A stretch of DNA of 64,000 bases. It comes from Pseudomonas sp. CCI4.2. GTDB taxonomy: Bacteria; Pseudomonadota; Gammaproteobacteria; Pseudomonadales; Pseudomonadaceae. The stretch is taken from NCBI RefSeq assembly GCF_034350045.1, contig NZ_CP133781.1, forward strand, positions 1,518,001-1,582,000, written 5' to 3'. Made by a program: the position numbers and the translations under genes. This document shows positions 55,888 through 64,000 of the stretch, piece by piece (positions within the stretch are counted from its first letter, which is position 1; each line of letters starts with the position of its first letter). The notes beneath the pieces are model-generated. The model was not told the origin of the DNA and searched no databases. It saw only the letters and a list, made by a program, of their open reading frames with translations.

Positions 55888-57096
55888 TTAAACCTGGTTC
55901 AGACGGTCGGCAATGAAGGTGATCAGCTGGCGGGCAATTTTGCCCTTGCTGGTCTGGGCAAAAACAGTTTCGTGCAGCGCTCGGTCAATGACGCTGCAAG
56001 CATTTTCTTCGCTGTTGAAACCGATGCTGGGGTTGGCAACATCGTTGGCGACGATCAGATCAAGGTTTTTGTCCTTGAGCTTGCGAGCGGCATAGTCGAG
56101 CAAGTGTTCGGTTTCGGCAGCAAAGCCGACACTGAAAGGTCGGTCCGGGCGGCCAGCAATGGTGGCGAGAATGTCTGGGTTGCGGACCATCTGCAACAGC
56201 AGCCCGTCACCATTGGTGGGGTCTTTCTTGAGTTTGTGTGGGGCAACGACTTCCGGCCGGTAATCCGCCACGGCGGCAGAGGCGATGAACAGGTCGCAGG
56301 GGATTGCCGCTTCGCAGGCCGCGAGCATGTCACGAGCGCTGACAACGTCAATTCGGGTGACACGGTCCGGCGTCTGCAGGTTCACCGGGCCGGTAATCAG
56401 CGTCACGCGGGCGCCGGCTTCCACGGCCGCTTCGGCCAAGGCGAAACCCATCTTCCCTGAGCTGTGGTTGGTGATGTAACGCACCGGGTCGATGTTTTCC
56501 TGGGTTGGGCCGGCCGTGATCAACACGTGTTTGCCGGTCAACGATTCGCGCCGAAAACATTCTGCGGCACACAGTGCGAGGTCGTTGGCTTCGAGCATCC
56601 GGCCAAAACCGACGTCACCGCAGGCTTGGCTGCCCGAGGCAGGTCCGAACATGCGCATGCCACGCTCTTCCAGCAACCGGGTGTTGGCCTGGGTGGCCGG
56701 GTCGCGCCACATCGCCTGATTCATCGCCGGTGCCAACGCCACCGGGGCGTCGGTGGCTAGCACGACGGTGGTCAACAAGTCGTTGGCCAGGCCTTGGGCC
56801 AGGCGCGCAATCAAGTCCGCCGTTGCGGGGGCGATCAGCACTAAGTCAGCCCATTTCGCCAGTTCGATATGACCCATTGCGGCCTCAGCGGCCGGGTCGA
56901 GCAAGTCCATGTGCACGGGATTACCGGACAAAGCCTGCATAGTCAGAGGGGTGATGAACTCACTGCCGCCGCGGGTCATGACAACACGCACTTCCGCGCC
57001 CTGATCGAGTAACCGACGGACTAGCTCTGCGCTCTTGTAGGCAGCAATGCCGCCGCCGACGCCTAGAACAATGCGTTTCCGATACAGCCGTTGCAT
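55888..57096 (-). CDS. coaBC: Bifunctional phosphopantothenoylcysteine decarboxylase/synthetase (CoaBC)
   Basis: 402 aa. The flavin-dependent CoaC half (about 1-185) has [43 protein letters not shown] and the active-site Cys in [10 protein letters not shown]. The CoaB half (about 190-402) has [32 protein letters not shown] and the lysine motif KLKKDP. Two successive steps of coenzyme A synthesis. It is divergent from radC. Confidence 0.97.
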   Translation of the reverse strand: MQRLYRKRIVLGVGGGIAAYKSAELVRRLLDQGAEVRVVMTRGGSEFITPLTMQALSGNPVHMDLLDPAAEAAMGHIELAKWADLVLIAPATADLIARLAQGLANDLLTTVVLATDAPVALAPAMNQAMWRDPATQANTRLLEERGMRMFGPASGSQACGDVGFGRMLEANDLALCAAECFRRESLTGKHVLITAGPTQENIDPVRYITNHSSGKMGFALAEAAVEAGARVTLITGPVNLQTPDRVTRIDVVSARDMLAACEAAIPCDLFIASAAVADYRPEVVAPHKLKKDPTNGDGLLLQMVRNPDILATIAGRPDRPFSVGFAAETEHLLDYAARKLKDKNLDLIVANDVANPSIGFNSEENACSVIDRALHETVFAQTSKGKIARQLITFIADRLNQV

Positions 57097-57230
57097 AGGC
57101 CTGCCTTTTTAGTCGAGTGATCGCAACGGCAATGACGCCTCCCCAGGCCAGGTCACCGCGCAAAAAAAGATGGGCTAAGATAGCACAGCGACCGCACCGG
57201 AACAGCGGGGCCCACACACATGGAGGTGCT

Positions 57231-57905
57231 ATGAGTATTCGAGATTGGCCTGTGGCTGAACGCCCACGGGAGAAGCTGCTTGAACAGGGTTCGGCGAGTC
57301 TTTCTGATGCCGAACTGTTGGCGATATTTTTACGCACCGGCGTGACCGGAAAAAGCGCTGTGGACCTTGCCCGACACTTGTTGAAGCAATTCGGGAGCTT
57401 GAGAGCGTTACTGGAAGCGGACCTTAAAACCTTCAGCCAGGAGCTGGGATTGGGGCCCGCCAAGTTCGCGCAGTTACAAGCGGTGATAGAAATGTCTCGC
57501 AGGCACATGGCTGAGCGCTTGAAGCGCGACCCAAGCCTGCACAATCCTGGTGAGGTGCGCGAATACCTCAAGGCCATGCTCAGGCACGAGCCGCACGAAG
57601 TGTTCGGGTGTCTGTTTCTCGACGCCAAGCACCGGGTTCTGGCCTTTGAGGTGCTGTTTCACGGCTCTATTCGCTGTGCTGAGGTGCATCCGCGACAGGT
57701 GGTCAAACGCTCTTTGGCGAACAACGCGGCGGCGGTCATTTTGTGTCACAACCATCCGTCAGGTATCACTGATCCGAGCCCAGCAGATCAAAACCTGACG
57801 GTTCTTTTGAAAGACGCGCTGAGCTTGATCGACGTTCAAGTGCTGGATCATTTCATCATCGGCGACGGTGACCCTCTGTCCATGGCGGAAGCCGGCTTGA
57901 TGTGA
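57231..57905 (+). CDS. radC: RadC/JAB-type DNA repair-associated protein
   Basis: 224 aa, start at 57231 after TGGAGGTGCT; the frame is open to 57117. An N-terminal helix-hairpin-helix-like region (about 20-90) precedes an MPN/JAMM domain with intact metal motif [14 protein letters not shown] (His173, His175, Asp186) and an upstream Glu in [10 protein letters not shown]. The name radC is historical; a role in recombinational repair is unproved. It is divergent from coaBC, as in many gamma-proteobacteria. Confidence 0.93.
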   Translation: MSIRDWPVAERPREKLLEQGSASLSDAELLAIFLRTGVTGKSAVDLARHLLKQFGSLRALLEADLKTFSQELGLGPAKFAQLQAVIEMSRRHMAERLKRDPSLHNPGEVREYLKAMLRHEPHEVFGCLFLDAKHRVLAFEVLFHGSIRCAEVHPRQVVKRSLANNAAAVILCHNHPSGITDPSPADQNLTVLLKDALSLIDVQVLDHFIIGDGDPLSMAEAGLM

Positions 57906-57912
57906 TCGGCGT

Positions 57913-57942
57913 AGGCCGCGCTGGCCTGGCGCGGCGCGGCCT
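57913..57942. terminator. Hairpin between radC and the binding-protein gene
   Basis: AGGCCGCGC / GCGCGGCCT, perfect 9-bp arms around a 12-base loop, between two converging genes. No T-run; probably a boundary stem. Confidence 0.5.
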
Positions 57943-57965
57943 GGGCATCACAACGGTCTAGTAAA

Positions 57966-59555
57966 TTACTTCAACGTGACGTGGGAAAAATCTTGGCGTC
58001 CGAACGGACTGACCTGATAGCCCTGTACGTTTTTTCGCGTTAGCGCCGCCGCGGTTGGGTGTGCCAACGGCAGCCAAAGTGCTTGTTGCTGGATTTGCGC
58101 CTGCGCTTGCTCATACAGCGCGCTGCGTTTTGCCTGGTCGCTGCCCGCTTTGCCGTCGCTGATCAGCGTGTCCAGAGTCTTATCGCAATAGCGGGCAAAA
58201 TTGGTCCCGGATGTCACAGCTGCGCATGAAAATTGCGGGCTCAGGAAGTTGTCCGGATCGCCGTTATCGCCTGCCCACCCCATAAACAGCAGGTCATGCT
58301 CGCCGGCCTTGGCGCGACGAATCAGTTCGCCCCACTCAATCACTTTAATCTCGGCAGTGATTCCGACTTTGGCCAAGTCATCTTGTAACAATTGTGCGCC
58401 GAGACTCGGGTTCGGGTTCAACAAGCTGCCCGAAGGCCGCGTCCAGATCGTGGTTTTGAAACCGTCCTTGAGTCCAACTTTAGCCAGCAGCTCGCGAGCC
58501 TTGGCAGGGTCGTAGGCGTAACCGGGCAAGTCTTTGGCGTAACTCCAGGTGTTAGGGGGGTAAATACCGTTGGCGGCTTTGGCGGTGCCTTGGAACACGG
58601 CTTTAAGGTATGTCTCTTTGTCGAACGCCAAATTGATTGCCTGACGGACTTCCGGTTTATCCAGCGGCGGGTGTTGGGTGTTGATGGCCACGAAAGCGGT
58701 CATGAACGCCGCGTTCTCCTCCACGTTCAACTTGGGGTCGGTCCGGGCGGCTTGAATATCAAGTGGCTTGGGCGATAGAGCGATCTGGCATTCGTTCTGG
58801 CGAATTTTCTGCAGGCGAACGTTGGCATCCGGGGTAATCGCGAAGACCAGTGCGTCAACGCCGGGCTTGCCGCCAAAGTAGTCCGGGTTAGCGGCATATC
58901 GCACCACAGCGTCTCGCTGGAAGCGCTTGAAGACGAAAGGACCGGTACCGATGGGCTCGCTGTTGAGTTTTTCCGGCGTGCCCGCCTTGAGCAGTTGTGC
59001 GGTGTACTCGGCGGAGTAGATCGAAGCAAAGCCCATGCTCAGTGTTGCCAGAAACGTTGAGTCCGAGTGGTCGAGGGTAAAGCGCACCGTATGTGCGTCA
59101 GGCGCGTCGATGCGCTTGATCAACGCTGGCAGTTGCATCGATTGGGCGTGAGGAAAGCCGCTTTGAGCGATTTTGTGCCATGGGTTAGTTGGATCAAGCA
59201 TGCGTTGAAAGCTGAACAGTACGTCGTCGGCCGTCAGCTCGCGGGTCGGATTGAAATAATCGGTGTGGTGAAATTTAACGCCGGAGCGTAATTTGAATGT
59301 GTACGTCAGGCCGTCAGCGGAGATGTTCCACTGTTCGGCCAAGCTGGGTACCACCTTGCCGTTTTGTGCGTCGAACTCTACCAGGCGGTTCATCAGCACA
59401 TCGGCTGACGCGTTGGTGGTGGTCAGCGAGTTGTATTGCACCACGTCAAAGCCTTCAGGGCTGGCTTCAGTGCAAACGCTAAGCAGCGTCTCAGCTTGAG
59501 CCCATAAAGGGCACAGCAAAGGGGCAAGTAGAAGGGGTAAGGCAGCAAGGCGCAT
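57966..59555 (-). CDS. Periplasmic peptide-binding protein of an ABC transporter (SBP_bac_5)
   Basis: 529 aa. The signal peptide MRLAALPLLLAPLLCPLWAQ ends at AQA. The family 5 pattern is clear: SVCTEASPEGFDVVQYNSLT, LAEQWNISADGLTYTFKLR and GVKFHHTDYF early, then YPPNTWSYAKDLPGYAYDP and the late LFMGWAGDNGDPDNFLSP. It resembles DppA-type dipeptide-binding proteins, and this locus in Pseudomonas holds an orphan DppA relative without adjacent permease genes. The ligand cannot be read from the sequence. The ribosome site is AGGAATATAGCC. Confidence 0.88.
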   Translation of the reverse strand: MRLAALPLLLAPLLCPLWAQAETLLSVCTEASPEGFDVVQYNSLTTTNASADVLMNRLVEFDAQNGKVVPSLAEQWNISADGLTYTFKLRSGVKFHHTDYFNPTRELTADDVLFSFQRMLDPTNPWHKIAQSGFPHAQSMQLPALIKRIDAPDAHTVRFTLDHSDSTFLATLSMGFASIYSAEYTAQLLKAGTPEKLNSEPIGTGPFVFKRFQRDAVVRYAANPDYFGGKPGVDALVFAITPDANVRLQKIRQNECQIALSPKPLDIQAARTDPKLNVEENAAFMTAFVAINTQHPPLDKPEVRQAINLAFDKETYLKAVFQGTAKAANGIYPPNTWSYAKDLPGYAYDPAKARELLAKVGLKDGFKTTIWTRPSGSLLNPNPSLGAQLLQDDLAKVGITAEIKVIEWGELIRRAKAGEHDLLFMGWAGDNGDPDNFLSPQFSCAAVTSGTNFARYCDKTLDTLISDGKAGSDQAKRSALYEQAQAQIQQQALWLPLAHPTAAALTRKNVQGYQVSPFGRQDFSHVTLK

Positions 59556-59742
59556 GGCTATATTCCTGTCAGAAAAGGCCCCATCTGCAGGCGCAGTCTG
59601 GTGAGGGACTTACCCTAGACTATGCGTCGACGCAGGACAATCCGTCTAGGTCGACGAGCGGTAGATTTCCTGCAATGGCCTGTACCGACTACGTTTTCAG
59701 CCAGCAAACAGGCAGGACGGAAAAGGTATTTCGCATGTGTTG

Positions 59743-59771
59743 TTGTTGCATCGCAGGGTTTCTGATATAAA
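59743..59771 (+). promoter_or_regulatory. Sigma-70 promoter of rpmB-rpmG
   Basis: TTGTTG at 59743-59748 and TATAAA at 59766-59771 are separated by exactly 17 bp. Transcription would start near 59778, about 138 bases upstream of the rpmB start codon. Confidence 0.65.
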
Positions 59772-59779
59772 GCAGCGCT

Positions 59780-59916
59780 CTTTTCTAGGGGCCCGGTTCC
59801 TTCGTTTGTAGGTGTAGCCGGTAAGACCCCTAAAGAAACGCGGCGCCTGGCGCCAACTGAGAGATTAAGCGGCCAACCCATGCCGGGTTGGGCATGTGGT
59901 TTTAGAGGGCTGAGGC
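59780..59916 (+). promoter_or_regulatory. Structured 5' leader of rpmB
   Basis: The leader can fold in several places. TAGGGG (about 59787) pairs with CCCCTA (about 59827), and GGCGCC is self-complementary (about 59842). Near the start codon there are two mutually exclusive stems: CCAACCC (59873-59879) with GGGTTGG (59885-59891), or CATGCC (59879-59884) with GGCATG (59891-59896). Overlapping alternative stems just ahead of a ribosomal-protein operon suggest autogenous control, but no named RNA family was recognised. Confidence 0.45.
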
Positions 59917-60153
59917 ATGTCGAGAGTATGTCAAGTTACCGGTAAGGGTCCGGTAACTGGGAATAACATTTCCCACGCAAACAACAAAACCCGTCGTCGT
60001 TTCCTGCCGAACCTGCAGCATCACCGCTTCTGGGTCGAGTCCGAGAATCGTTTCGTGCGTCTGCGCGTATCTGCCAAAGGCATGCGTATCATCGACAAGC
60101 GTGGCATTGATGTCATTCTTCTCGAAATCCGCGCCAATGGCGCTAAGGTCTAA
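59917..60153 (+). CDS. rpmB: Ribosomal protein bL28
   Basis: A 78-residue 50S protein. The N-terminus [20 protein letters not shown] and [20 protein letters not shown] are diagnostic. It lacks the zinc cysteine pairs of the C+ type (only Cys5 remains). The ribosome site is GAGGGCTGAGGC. First gene of a two-gene operon with rpmG, 11 bp apart. Confidence 0.98.
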   Translation: MSRVCQVTGKGPVTGNNISHANNKTRRRFLPNLQHHRFWVESENRFVRLRVSAKGMRIIDKRGIDVILLEIRANGAKV

Positions 60154-60164
60154 GGGAGAAAGTC

Positions 60165-60320
60165 ATGCGTGAATTGATCCGTTTGGTGTCGAGCGCTAAC
60201 ACAGGCCACTTCTACACCACCGATAAGAACAAGCGCACTACTCCGGATAAAATCGAAATCAAAAAATTCGATCCGGTAGCTCGCAAGCACGTGATCTACA
60301 AAGAAGCCAAAATCAAGTAA
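60165..60320 (+). CDS. rpmG: Ribosomal protein bL33
   Basis: A 51-residue 50S protein: [20 protein letters not shown], then [20 protein letters not shown]. It contains no cysteine, so it is the zinc-independent form. GGGAGAAAGTC precedes the ATG. It ends the rpmBG operon and is followed at once by a strong terminator. Confidence 0.98.
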   Translation: MRELIRLVSSANTGHFYTTDKNKRTTPDKIEIKKFDPVARKHVIYKEAKIK

Positions 60321-60341
60321 TTGGTTTTTACTTCTTTACGA

Positions 60342-60371
60342 AGAAGCCCGCCTGAGAAGGCGGGCTTTTTT
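60342..60371 (+). terminator. Terminator of rpmBG
   Basis: AAGCCCGCC / GGCGGGCTT with a 7-base loop (TGAGAA region) followed by T6. Confidence 0.92.
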
Positions 60372-60530
60372 GTGCCTGAATTTCGAGGTTATGTTGAATA
60401 AAATGAACAACAGGCTGCCGTTTACCCCCAAGTGTCAAATATATTGGAAATACTCCGCTGACTTGGTTTAGGGTGGCAACTGCCTTGGCTGACGCCATCC
60501 GTATTCAAAATACAACAGGAGGACACTCGA

Positions 60531-62024
60531 ATGACCACCCTGACTCGTGCTGACTGGGAACAACGCGCTCGCGATTTGAAGATCGAAGGCCGCGCCTACA
60601 TCAATGGCGAATACACCGCCGCCGTTTCCAGCGCTACTTTCGAATGCATCAGCCCGGTCGATGGCCGCCTCCTGGCACACGTCGCCAGCTGTGACGCCGC
60701 AGATGCCCAGCGTGCCGTTGACAGCGCCCGTGCAACGTTCAATTCCGGTGTGTGGTCGCGACTGGCGCCAGTCAAGCGCAAAGTGGCAATGATCCGCTTT
60801 GCCGCCCTGTTGAATGAGCACGTTGAGGAGCTGGCGTTGCTTGAAACCCTCGACATGGGCAAGCCGATCAATGACGCGTTGACCATCGATATCCCCGCCG
60901 CCGCTCAGGCGCTGAGCTGGAGCGGTGAAGCGATCGATAAGATTTATGACGAAGTCGCCGCGACGCCCCACGATCAATTGGGTCTGGTGACGCGCGAGCC
61001 GATTGGTGTCGTCGCGGCCATCGTGCCGTGGAACTTCCCGTTGTTGATGGCCTGTTGGAAACTCGGCCCGGCGCTGTCCAGTGGTAACTCGGTGATTCTC
61101 AAGCCCTCGGAAAAATCCCCACTGACCGCCATTCGCGTCGCTCAACTGGCGGTTGAAGCCGGTATCCCAGCGGGCGTGCTCAACGTAGTGCCCGGTTATG
61201 GCCACACGGTGGGCAAAGCGTTGGCGCTGCACATGGACGTCGACACGTTGGTGTTCACCGGTTCCACACGCACCGCCAAGCAACTGCTGATCTATTCGGG
61301 CGAGTCGAATATGAAGCGCGTATGGCTGGAAGCGGGCGGTAAAAGCCCCAATATCGTCTTTGCCGACGCGCCGGACTTGAGAGCCGCAGCCGAGTCAGCG
61401 GCTGGCGCCATCGCGTTCAATCAGGGCGAAGTCTGCACCGCCGGTTCGCGCCTACTGGTGGAGCGTTCGATCAAGGACCAGTTTCTGCCGTTGGTGATCG
61501 AAGCACTGAAAGCCTGGAAACCGGGTAATCCGCTGGACCCGGAAACCACCGTCGGGGCGTTAGTCGATACGCAGCAGATGAATACCGTGCTGTCGTACAT
61601 CGAGTCCGGGCATGCCGATGGCGCCAAGCTGGTCGCGGGCGGCAAGCGTATTTTGCAGGAAACTGGCGGCACTTACGTCGAGCCGACCATTTTTGACGGC
61701 GTGAGCAACGCGATGAAAATCGCTCAGGAAGAAATTTTCGGTCCGGTGCTGTCGGTGATTGCCTTCGACACCGTTGAAGAGGCCATCCAGATTGCCAACG
61801 ACACGCCGTATGGCCTGGCTGCCGGGGTCTGGACCTCCAACCTGTCGAAAGCTCACCTGACCGCCAAGGCACTGCGAGCCGGCAGTGTGTGGGTCAATCA
61901 ATACGATGGCGGCGACATGACGGCGCCGTTTGGTGGCTTCAAACAGTCGGGCAATGGCCGGGATAAATCCCTGCATGCGTTCGACAAGTACACCGAATTG
62001 AAAGCGACCTGGATCAAGTTGTAA
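60531..62024 (+). CDS. Aldehyde dehydrogenase (PuuC/KauB-like)
   Basis: A 497-residue NAD(P)-dependent enzyme. Catalytic Cys302 lies in NQGEVCTAGSR, general base Glu267 in LEAGGKSPN, the nucleotide-binding motif is FTGSTRTAK (about 242-250), and the oxyanion Asn is in VPWNFPLL (about 165-172). Close to gamma-glutamyl-gamma-aminobutyraldehyde and omega-aminoaldehyde dehydrogenases of putrescine or arginine breakdown, but the substrate is inferred from family only. ACAGGAGGACACTCG is a very strong ribosome site. It is monocistronic, or leads into the MFS gene past a palindrome. Confidence 0.92.
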   Translation: MTTLTRADWEQRARDLKIEGRAYINGEYTAAVSSATFECISPVDGRLLAHVASCDAADAQRAVDSARATFNSGVWSRLAPVKRKVAMIRFAALLNEHVEELALLETLDMGKPINDALTIDIPAAAQALSWSGEAIDKIYDEVAATPHDQLGLVTREPIGVVAAIVPWNFPLLMACWKLGPALSSGNSVILKPSEKSPLTAIRVAQLAVEAGIPAGVLNVVPGYGHTVGKALALHMDVDTLVFTGSTRTAKQLLIYSGESNMKRVWLEAGGKSPNIVFADAPDLRAAAESAAGAIAFNQGEVCTAGSRLLVERSIKDQFLPLVIEALKAWKPGNPLDPETTVGALVDTQQMNTVLSYIESGHADGAKLVAGGKRILQETGGTYVEPTIFDGVSNAMKIAQEEIFGPVLSVIAFDTVEEAIQIANDTPYGLAAGVWTSNLSKAHLTAKALRAGSVWVNQYDGGDMTAPFGGFKQSGNGRDKSLHAFDKYTELKATWIKL

Positions 62025-62056
62025 TCCTCCAAACCGAGTCGGTTTCTTCGCGGATG

Positions 62057-62101
62057 AATTCGCTCCCACGGTTGAACTCGCTTTAACCGTGGGAGCGAAT
62101 T
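62057..62101. repeat. Perfect 17-bp palindrome (REP-type)
   Basis: AATTCGCTCCCACGGTT (62057-62073) and AACCGTGGGAGCGAATT (62085-62101) around an 11-base loop. The GTGGGAGCGAATT core is a common Pseudomonas REP arm. It may also terminate the dehydrogenase message. Confidence 0.8.
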
Positions 62102-62127
62102 GCTTCGCGAAAAGACCTTACGGATCT

Positions 62128-63279
62128 ATGAAAATGCGTTGGGGTACTTATTTCGCTGTGCTGGCTTCGGTCCTCAGCGTCGGGTTAGCACTGGGCGTCA
62201 GCATGCCGCTGGTGTCCATGCGCCTGGAAAGCTGGGGCTACGGTTCGTTCGCCATCGGCGTTATGGCCGCGATGCCCGCCATCGGTGTGCTGGCGGGCGC
62301 CAGTGTCGCCAGCCGCCTCGCTGCGCATGTCGGCACGCCGTTGCTGATGCGCTTGTGTTTGTGGGGCGGGGCGCTCTCTATTGGGTTGCTCGCGTTACTG
62401 CCGAGCTACGCGGTCTGGGTCGTGTTGCGGCTATTGATCGGCGTCATCCTGACCATCGTTTTTATTCTGGGCGAAAGCTGGATCAACCAACTGGTGGTCG
62501 AGCGTTGGCGCGGTCGGCTGGTAGCGCTGTATGGCAGCACTTACGCCCTGAGCCAGCTGGCTGGGCCATTGCTGCTGGGCGTGATGGGCACCGAGGCCGA
62601 TTATGGCTTTTGGGTCGGTGCCGCGTTATTGGTCATCTCCCCGCTGTTGCTGCTGGGACGAACCGGCGCACCCAGCACCGAGGCGTGCAGCGTTACCTTT
62701 AATGACCTGTTCGGTTTCTGCCGAGGGCTGCCAGCGATTGCCTGGGCGATTGCGTTGTTTGCCGCGTTCGAAGCGATGATCCTGACCCTGCTGCCGATCT
62801 ATTGCTTGCAACAGGGCTTTACTGCGGAAATCTCATTGTTCATGGTCAGCACCGTGGTGGTCGGCGATGCCCTGTTGCAACTGCCGATCGGTGCGTTGGC
62901 CGACCGCATCTCTCGGCGCACGCTATTTTCCGGTTGTGCGTTACTGTTGATGGTATCGAGCCTGGCAATCCCGTTGCTGCTCGACACGGTATTGATATGG
63001 CCGGTGTGGGTGTTGTTCGGTGCCAGCGCTGGCGGGCTGTTTACCCTGTCGCTGATATTGATTGGCGAACGCTATCGCGATGACGCGTTGGTCCGCGCCA
63101 ATGCCCACGTGGCTCAGTTGTGGGGCGTGGGTTGCTTGTTGGGGCCCTTGGCGGCGGGCGCGGGCAGCCAATGGGTCAGCGGGCATGCTTTGCCGCTGTT
63201 GATGGCTGCCGGTGCATTCGGTCTGGTGATTGTGTCCCTGCGCCGTGGCGCGTTCGGCTTACAGCCGGTGATGGCTTAG
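62128..63279 (+). CDS. MFS transporter, YcaD-like
   Basis: A 383-residue 12-TM transporter without long loops. The start at 62128 is preferred; the frame reaches into the upstream palindrome. TM1 is YFAVLASVLSVGLALGVSMP, the loop motif is ASRLAAHVGTPLLMR, and the second-half motif GALADRISRRTLF (about 262-274) is the standard MFS loop 8-9 signature. The family includes YcaD/YfcJ-type proteins of uncertain substrate. It is convergent with the aminotransferase. Confidence 0.88.
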   Translation: MKMRWGTYFAVLASVLSVGLALGVSMPLVSMRLESWGYGSFAIGVMAAMPAIGVLAGASVASRLAAHVGTPLLMRLCLWGGALSIGLLALLPSYAVWVVLRLLIGVILTIVFILGESWINQLVVERWRGRLVALYGSTYALSQLAGPLLLGVMGTEADYGFWVGAALLVISPLLLLGRTGAPSTEACSVTFNDLFGFCRGLPAIAWAIALFAAFEAMILTLLPIYCLQQGFTAEISLFMVSTVVVGDALLQLPIGALADRISRRTLFSGCALLLMVSSLAIPLLLDTVLIWPVWVLFGASAGGLFTLSLILIGERYRDDALVRANAHVAQLWGVGCLLGPLAAGAGSQWVSGHALPLLMAAGAFGLVIVSLRRGAFGLQPVMA

Positions 63280-63289
63280 CGACCCGCCT

Positions 63290-64000
63290 TCACGCGGTCT
63301 CGCTTAGCAGATGCGTGATGGCAGCACCCACCGTTCGCACGGCGGCTTCAATCTCGGCCGTTGGCTTCGATGCGTAGTTCATTCGCAGACAGTTCCGGTA
63401 TTTGCCCGCCGCCGAGAAAATACTGCCGCCCGCCACTTGAACGCCTTGCCCCAGCAACGCGCGGTTCAGGCGCAAGGTGTCGAAATCTTCCGGCAGCTCG
63501 ACCCACAGCATAAAACCACCTTGGGGCCGACTGACCCGTGTGCCCTGTGGGAAGTAGCGCATGACCCAGTCAGTCATCTGGTCGCGGCCACGCTGATATT
63601 GCCCCCGCATCCGCCGTAAGTGCGGTTCGTAATGCCCGTCCTTGAGAAATTCGGCGATGGCCAACTGAGGTTGGGTGGCGGTGCAACCGGTGCTGATGTA
63701 CTTCATGTGCAGCACTTGTTCCAAATAACGACCGGGTGCGACCCAGCCAATCCGCACGCCAGGCGCAAGGGTCTTGGAAAACGAACTGCACAGCAGGACG
63801 CGGCCGTCTTCGTCGAAAGACTTTATCGTGCGCGGACGGGGGTAGGTGTAGGCCAGGTCGCCATACACGTCGTCTTCAATGATTGCCACGTCATAGCGCT
63901 GGGCCAGGGTCAGCAACGCTTTTTTATTCGCCTCGGGCATGATGTAGCCCAGCGGGTTGTTGCAGTTGGGAGTTAGCTGAATGGCTTTGATTGGCCACTG
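63290..64000 (-). CDS. MocR/GntR-type PLP-dependent aminotransferase-like protein (partial)
   Basis: The 3' part of a gene that continues past the window edge; the frame stays open to 64000, so the first visible Met is not the start. The class I/II aminotransferase fold is clear: TPNCNNPLGYIMPEANK, IIEDDVYGDLAY and the PLP lysine in SSFSKTLAPGVRIGW, then an Arg near the C-terminus (CLRMNYA). The N-terminal wHTH expected for a MocR regulator, if present, would lie outside. Alternatively this is a plain 2-aminoadipate-type aminotransferase. Confidence 0.85.
   Translation of the reverse strand, partial: QWPIKAIQLTPNCNNPLGYIMPEANKKALLTLAQRYDVAIIEDDVYGDLAYTYPRPRTIKSFDEDGRVLLCSSFSKTLAPGVRIGWVAPGRYLEQVLHMKYISTGCTATQPQLAIAEFLKDGHYEPHLRRMRGQYQRGRDQMTDWVMRYFPQGTRVSRPQGGFMLWVELPEDFDTLRLNRALLGQGVQVAGGSIFSAAGKYRNCLRMNYASKPTAEIEAAVRTVGAAITHLLSETA

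Noticed and set aside
60463..60485. Sigma-54 promoter candidate ahead of the aldehyde dehydrogenase (TGGCAACTGCCTTGGCT)
   Set aside because: The -24 part fits, but the essential GC of the -12 element is GG or shifted by one base.
60468..61283. A 271-codon minus-strand frame opposite the aldehyde dehydrogenase
   Set aside because: Shadow of a well-conserved dehydrogenase.

Overview
The window is a chromosomal segment of a Pseudomonas, most likely of the P. fluorescens group. Gene order follows the conserved Pseudomonas backbone: pstSCAB-phoU, phoBR, ubiAC, rubredoxin and its reductase, HU, recG, oxyR, spoT-rpoZ-gmk, yicC/rph, crc, pyrE, argB-algC-dut-coaBC, radC, rpmBG. Composition is GC-rich, with REP-type palindromes in the intergenic gaps. 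One visibly AT-richer accessory island lies at about 39.0-46.3 kb.

Layout. 1-4.6 kb: a hexose-phosphate mutarotase, a hotdog thioesterase, an MHS-type MFS transporter and an EamA permease, followed by a degraded 3' remnant of a second MFS gene. 4.6-18 kb is the phosphate block: pstS, pstC, pstA, pstB, phoU, an orphan response regulator, an M23 peptidase, a CNNM/CorC protein, phoR, phoB and a small Yx[FWY]xxD-repeat protein. PhoB boxes can be read in front of pstS (four half-sites), pstC and phoB. 18-30 kb: ubiA/ubiC, rubredoxin and reductase, HU, an SCP2-like protein, a YbaK-HDOD fusion, recG, oxyR and exbB-exbD-tonB. 30-38.8 kb: a lipoprotein, ridA, spoT, rpoZ, gmk, yicC, rph, crc, pyrE and a DUF4124 protein.

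38.8-51.6 kb is a type VI secretion (T6SS) cargo island on the minus strand, read as vgrG, a DUF4123 chaperone, a VasX-like pore-forming effector split over two overlapping ORFs, and then eight tandem paralogous membrane proteins. The first four junctions are start/stop overlaps. The eight paralogs repeat with an exact 782-bp period. Each is a different mosaic of a few N-terminal, middle and C-terminal modules around an invariant core. I read them as immunity proteins of the VasX-like toxin, expanded and shuffled by recombination; this is the most interesting part of the window. A composition shift inside the effector suggests that its C-terminal toxin part and the immunity array were acquired together.

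51.7-64 kb returns to housekeeping genes: argB, a long membrane-anchored form of algC, dut, coaBC, radC, a peptide-binding protein, rpmB-rpmG behind a structured leader, an aldehyde dehydrogenase, a YcaD-like MFS protein and a MocR/PLP aminotransferase cut by the window edge.
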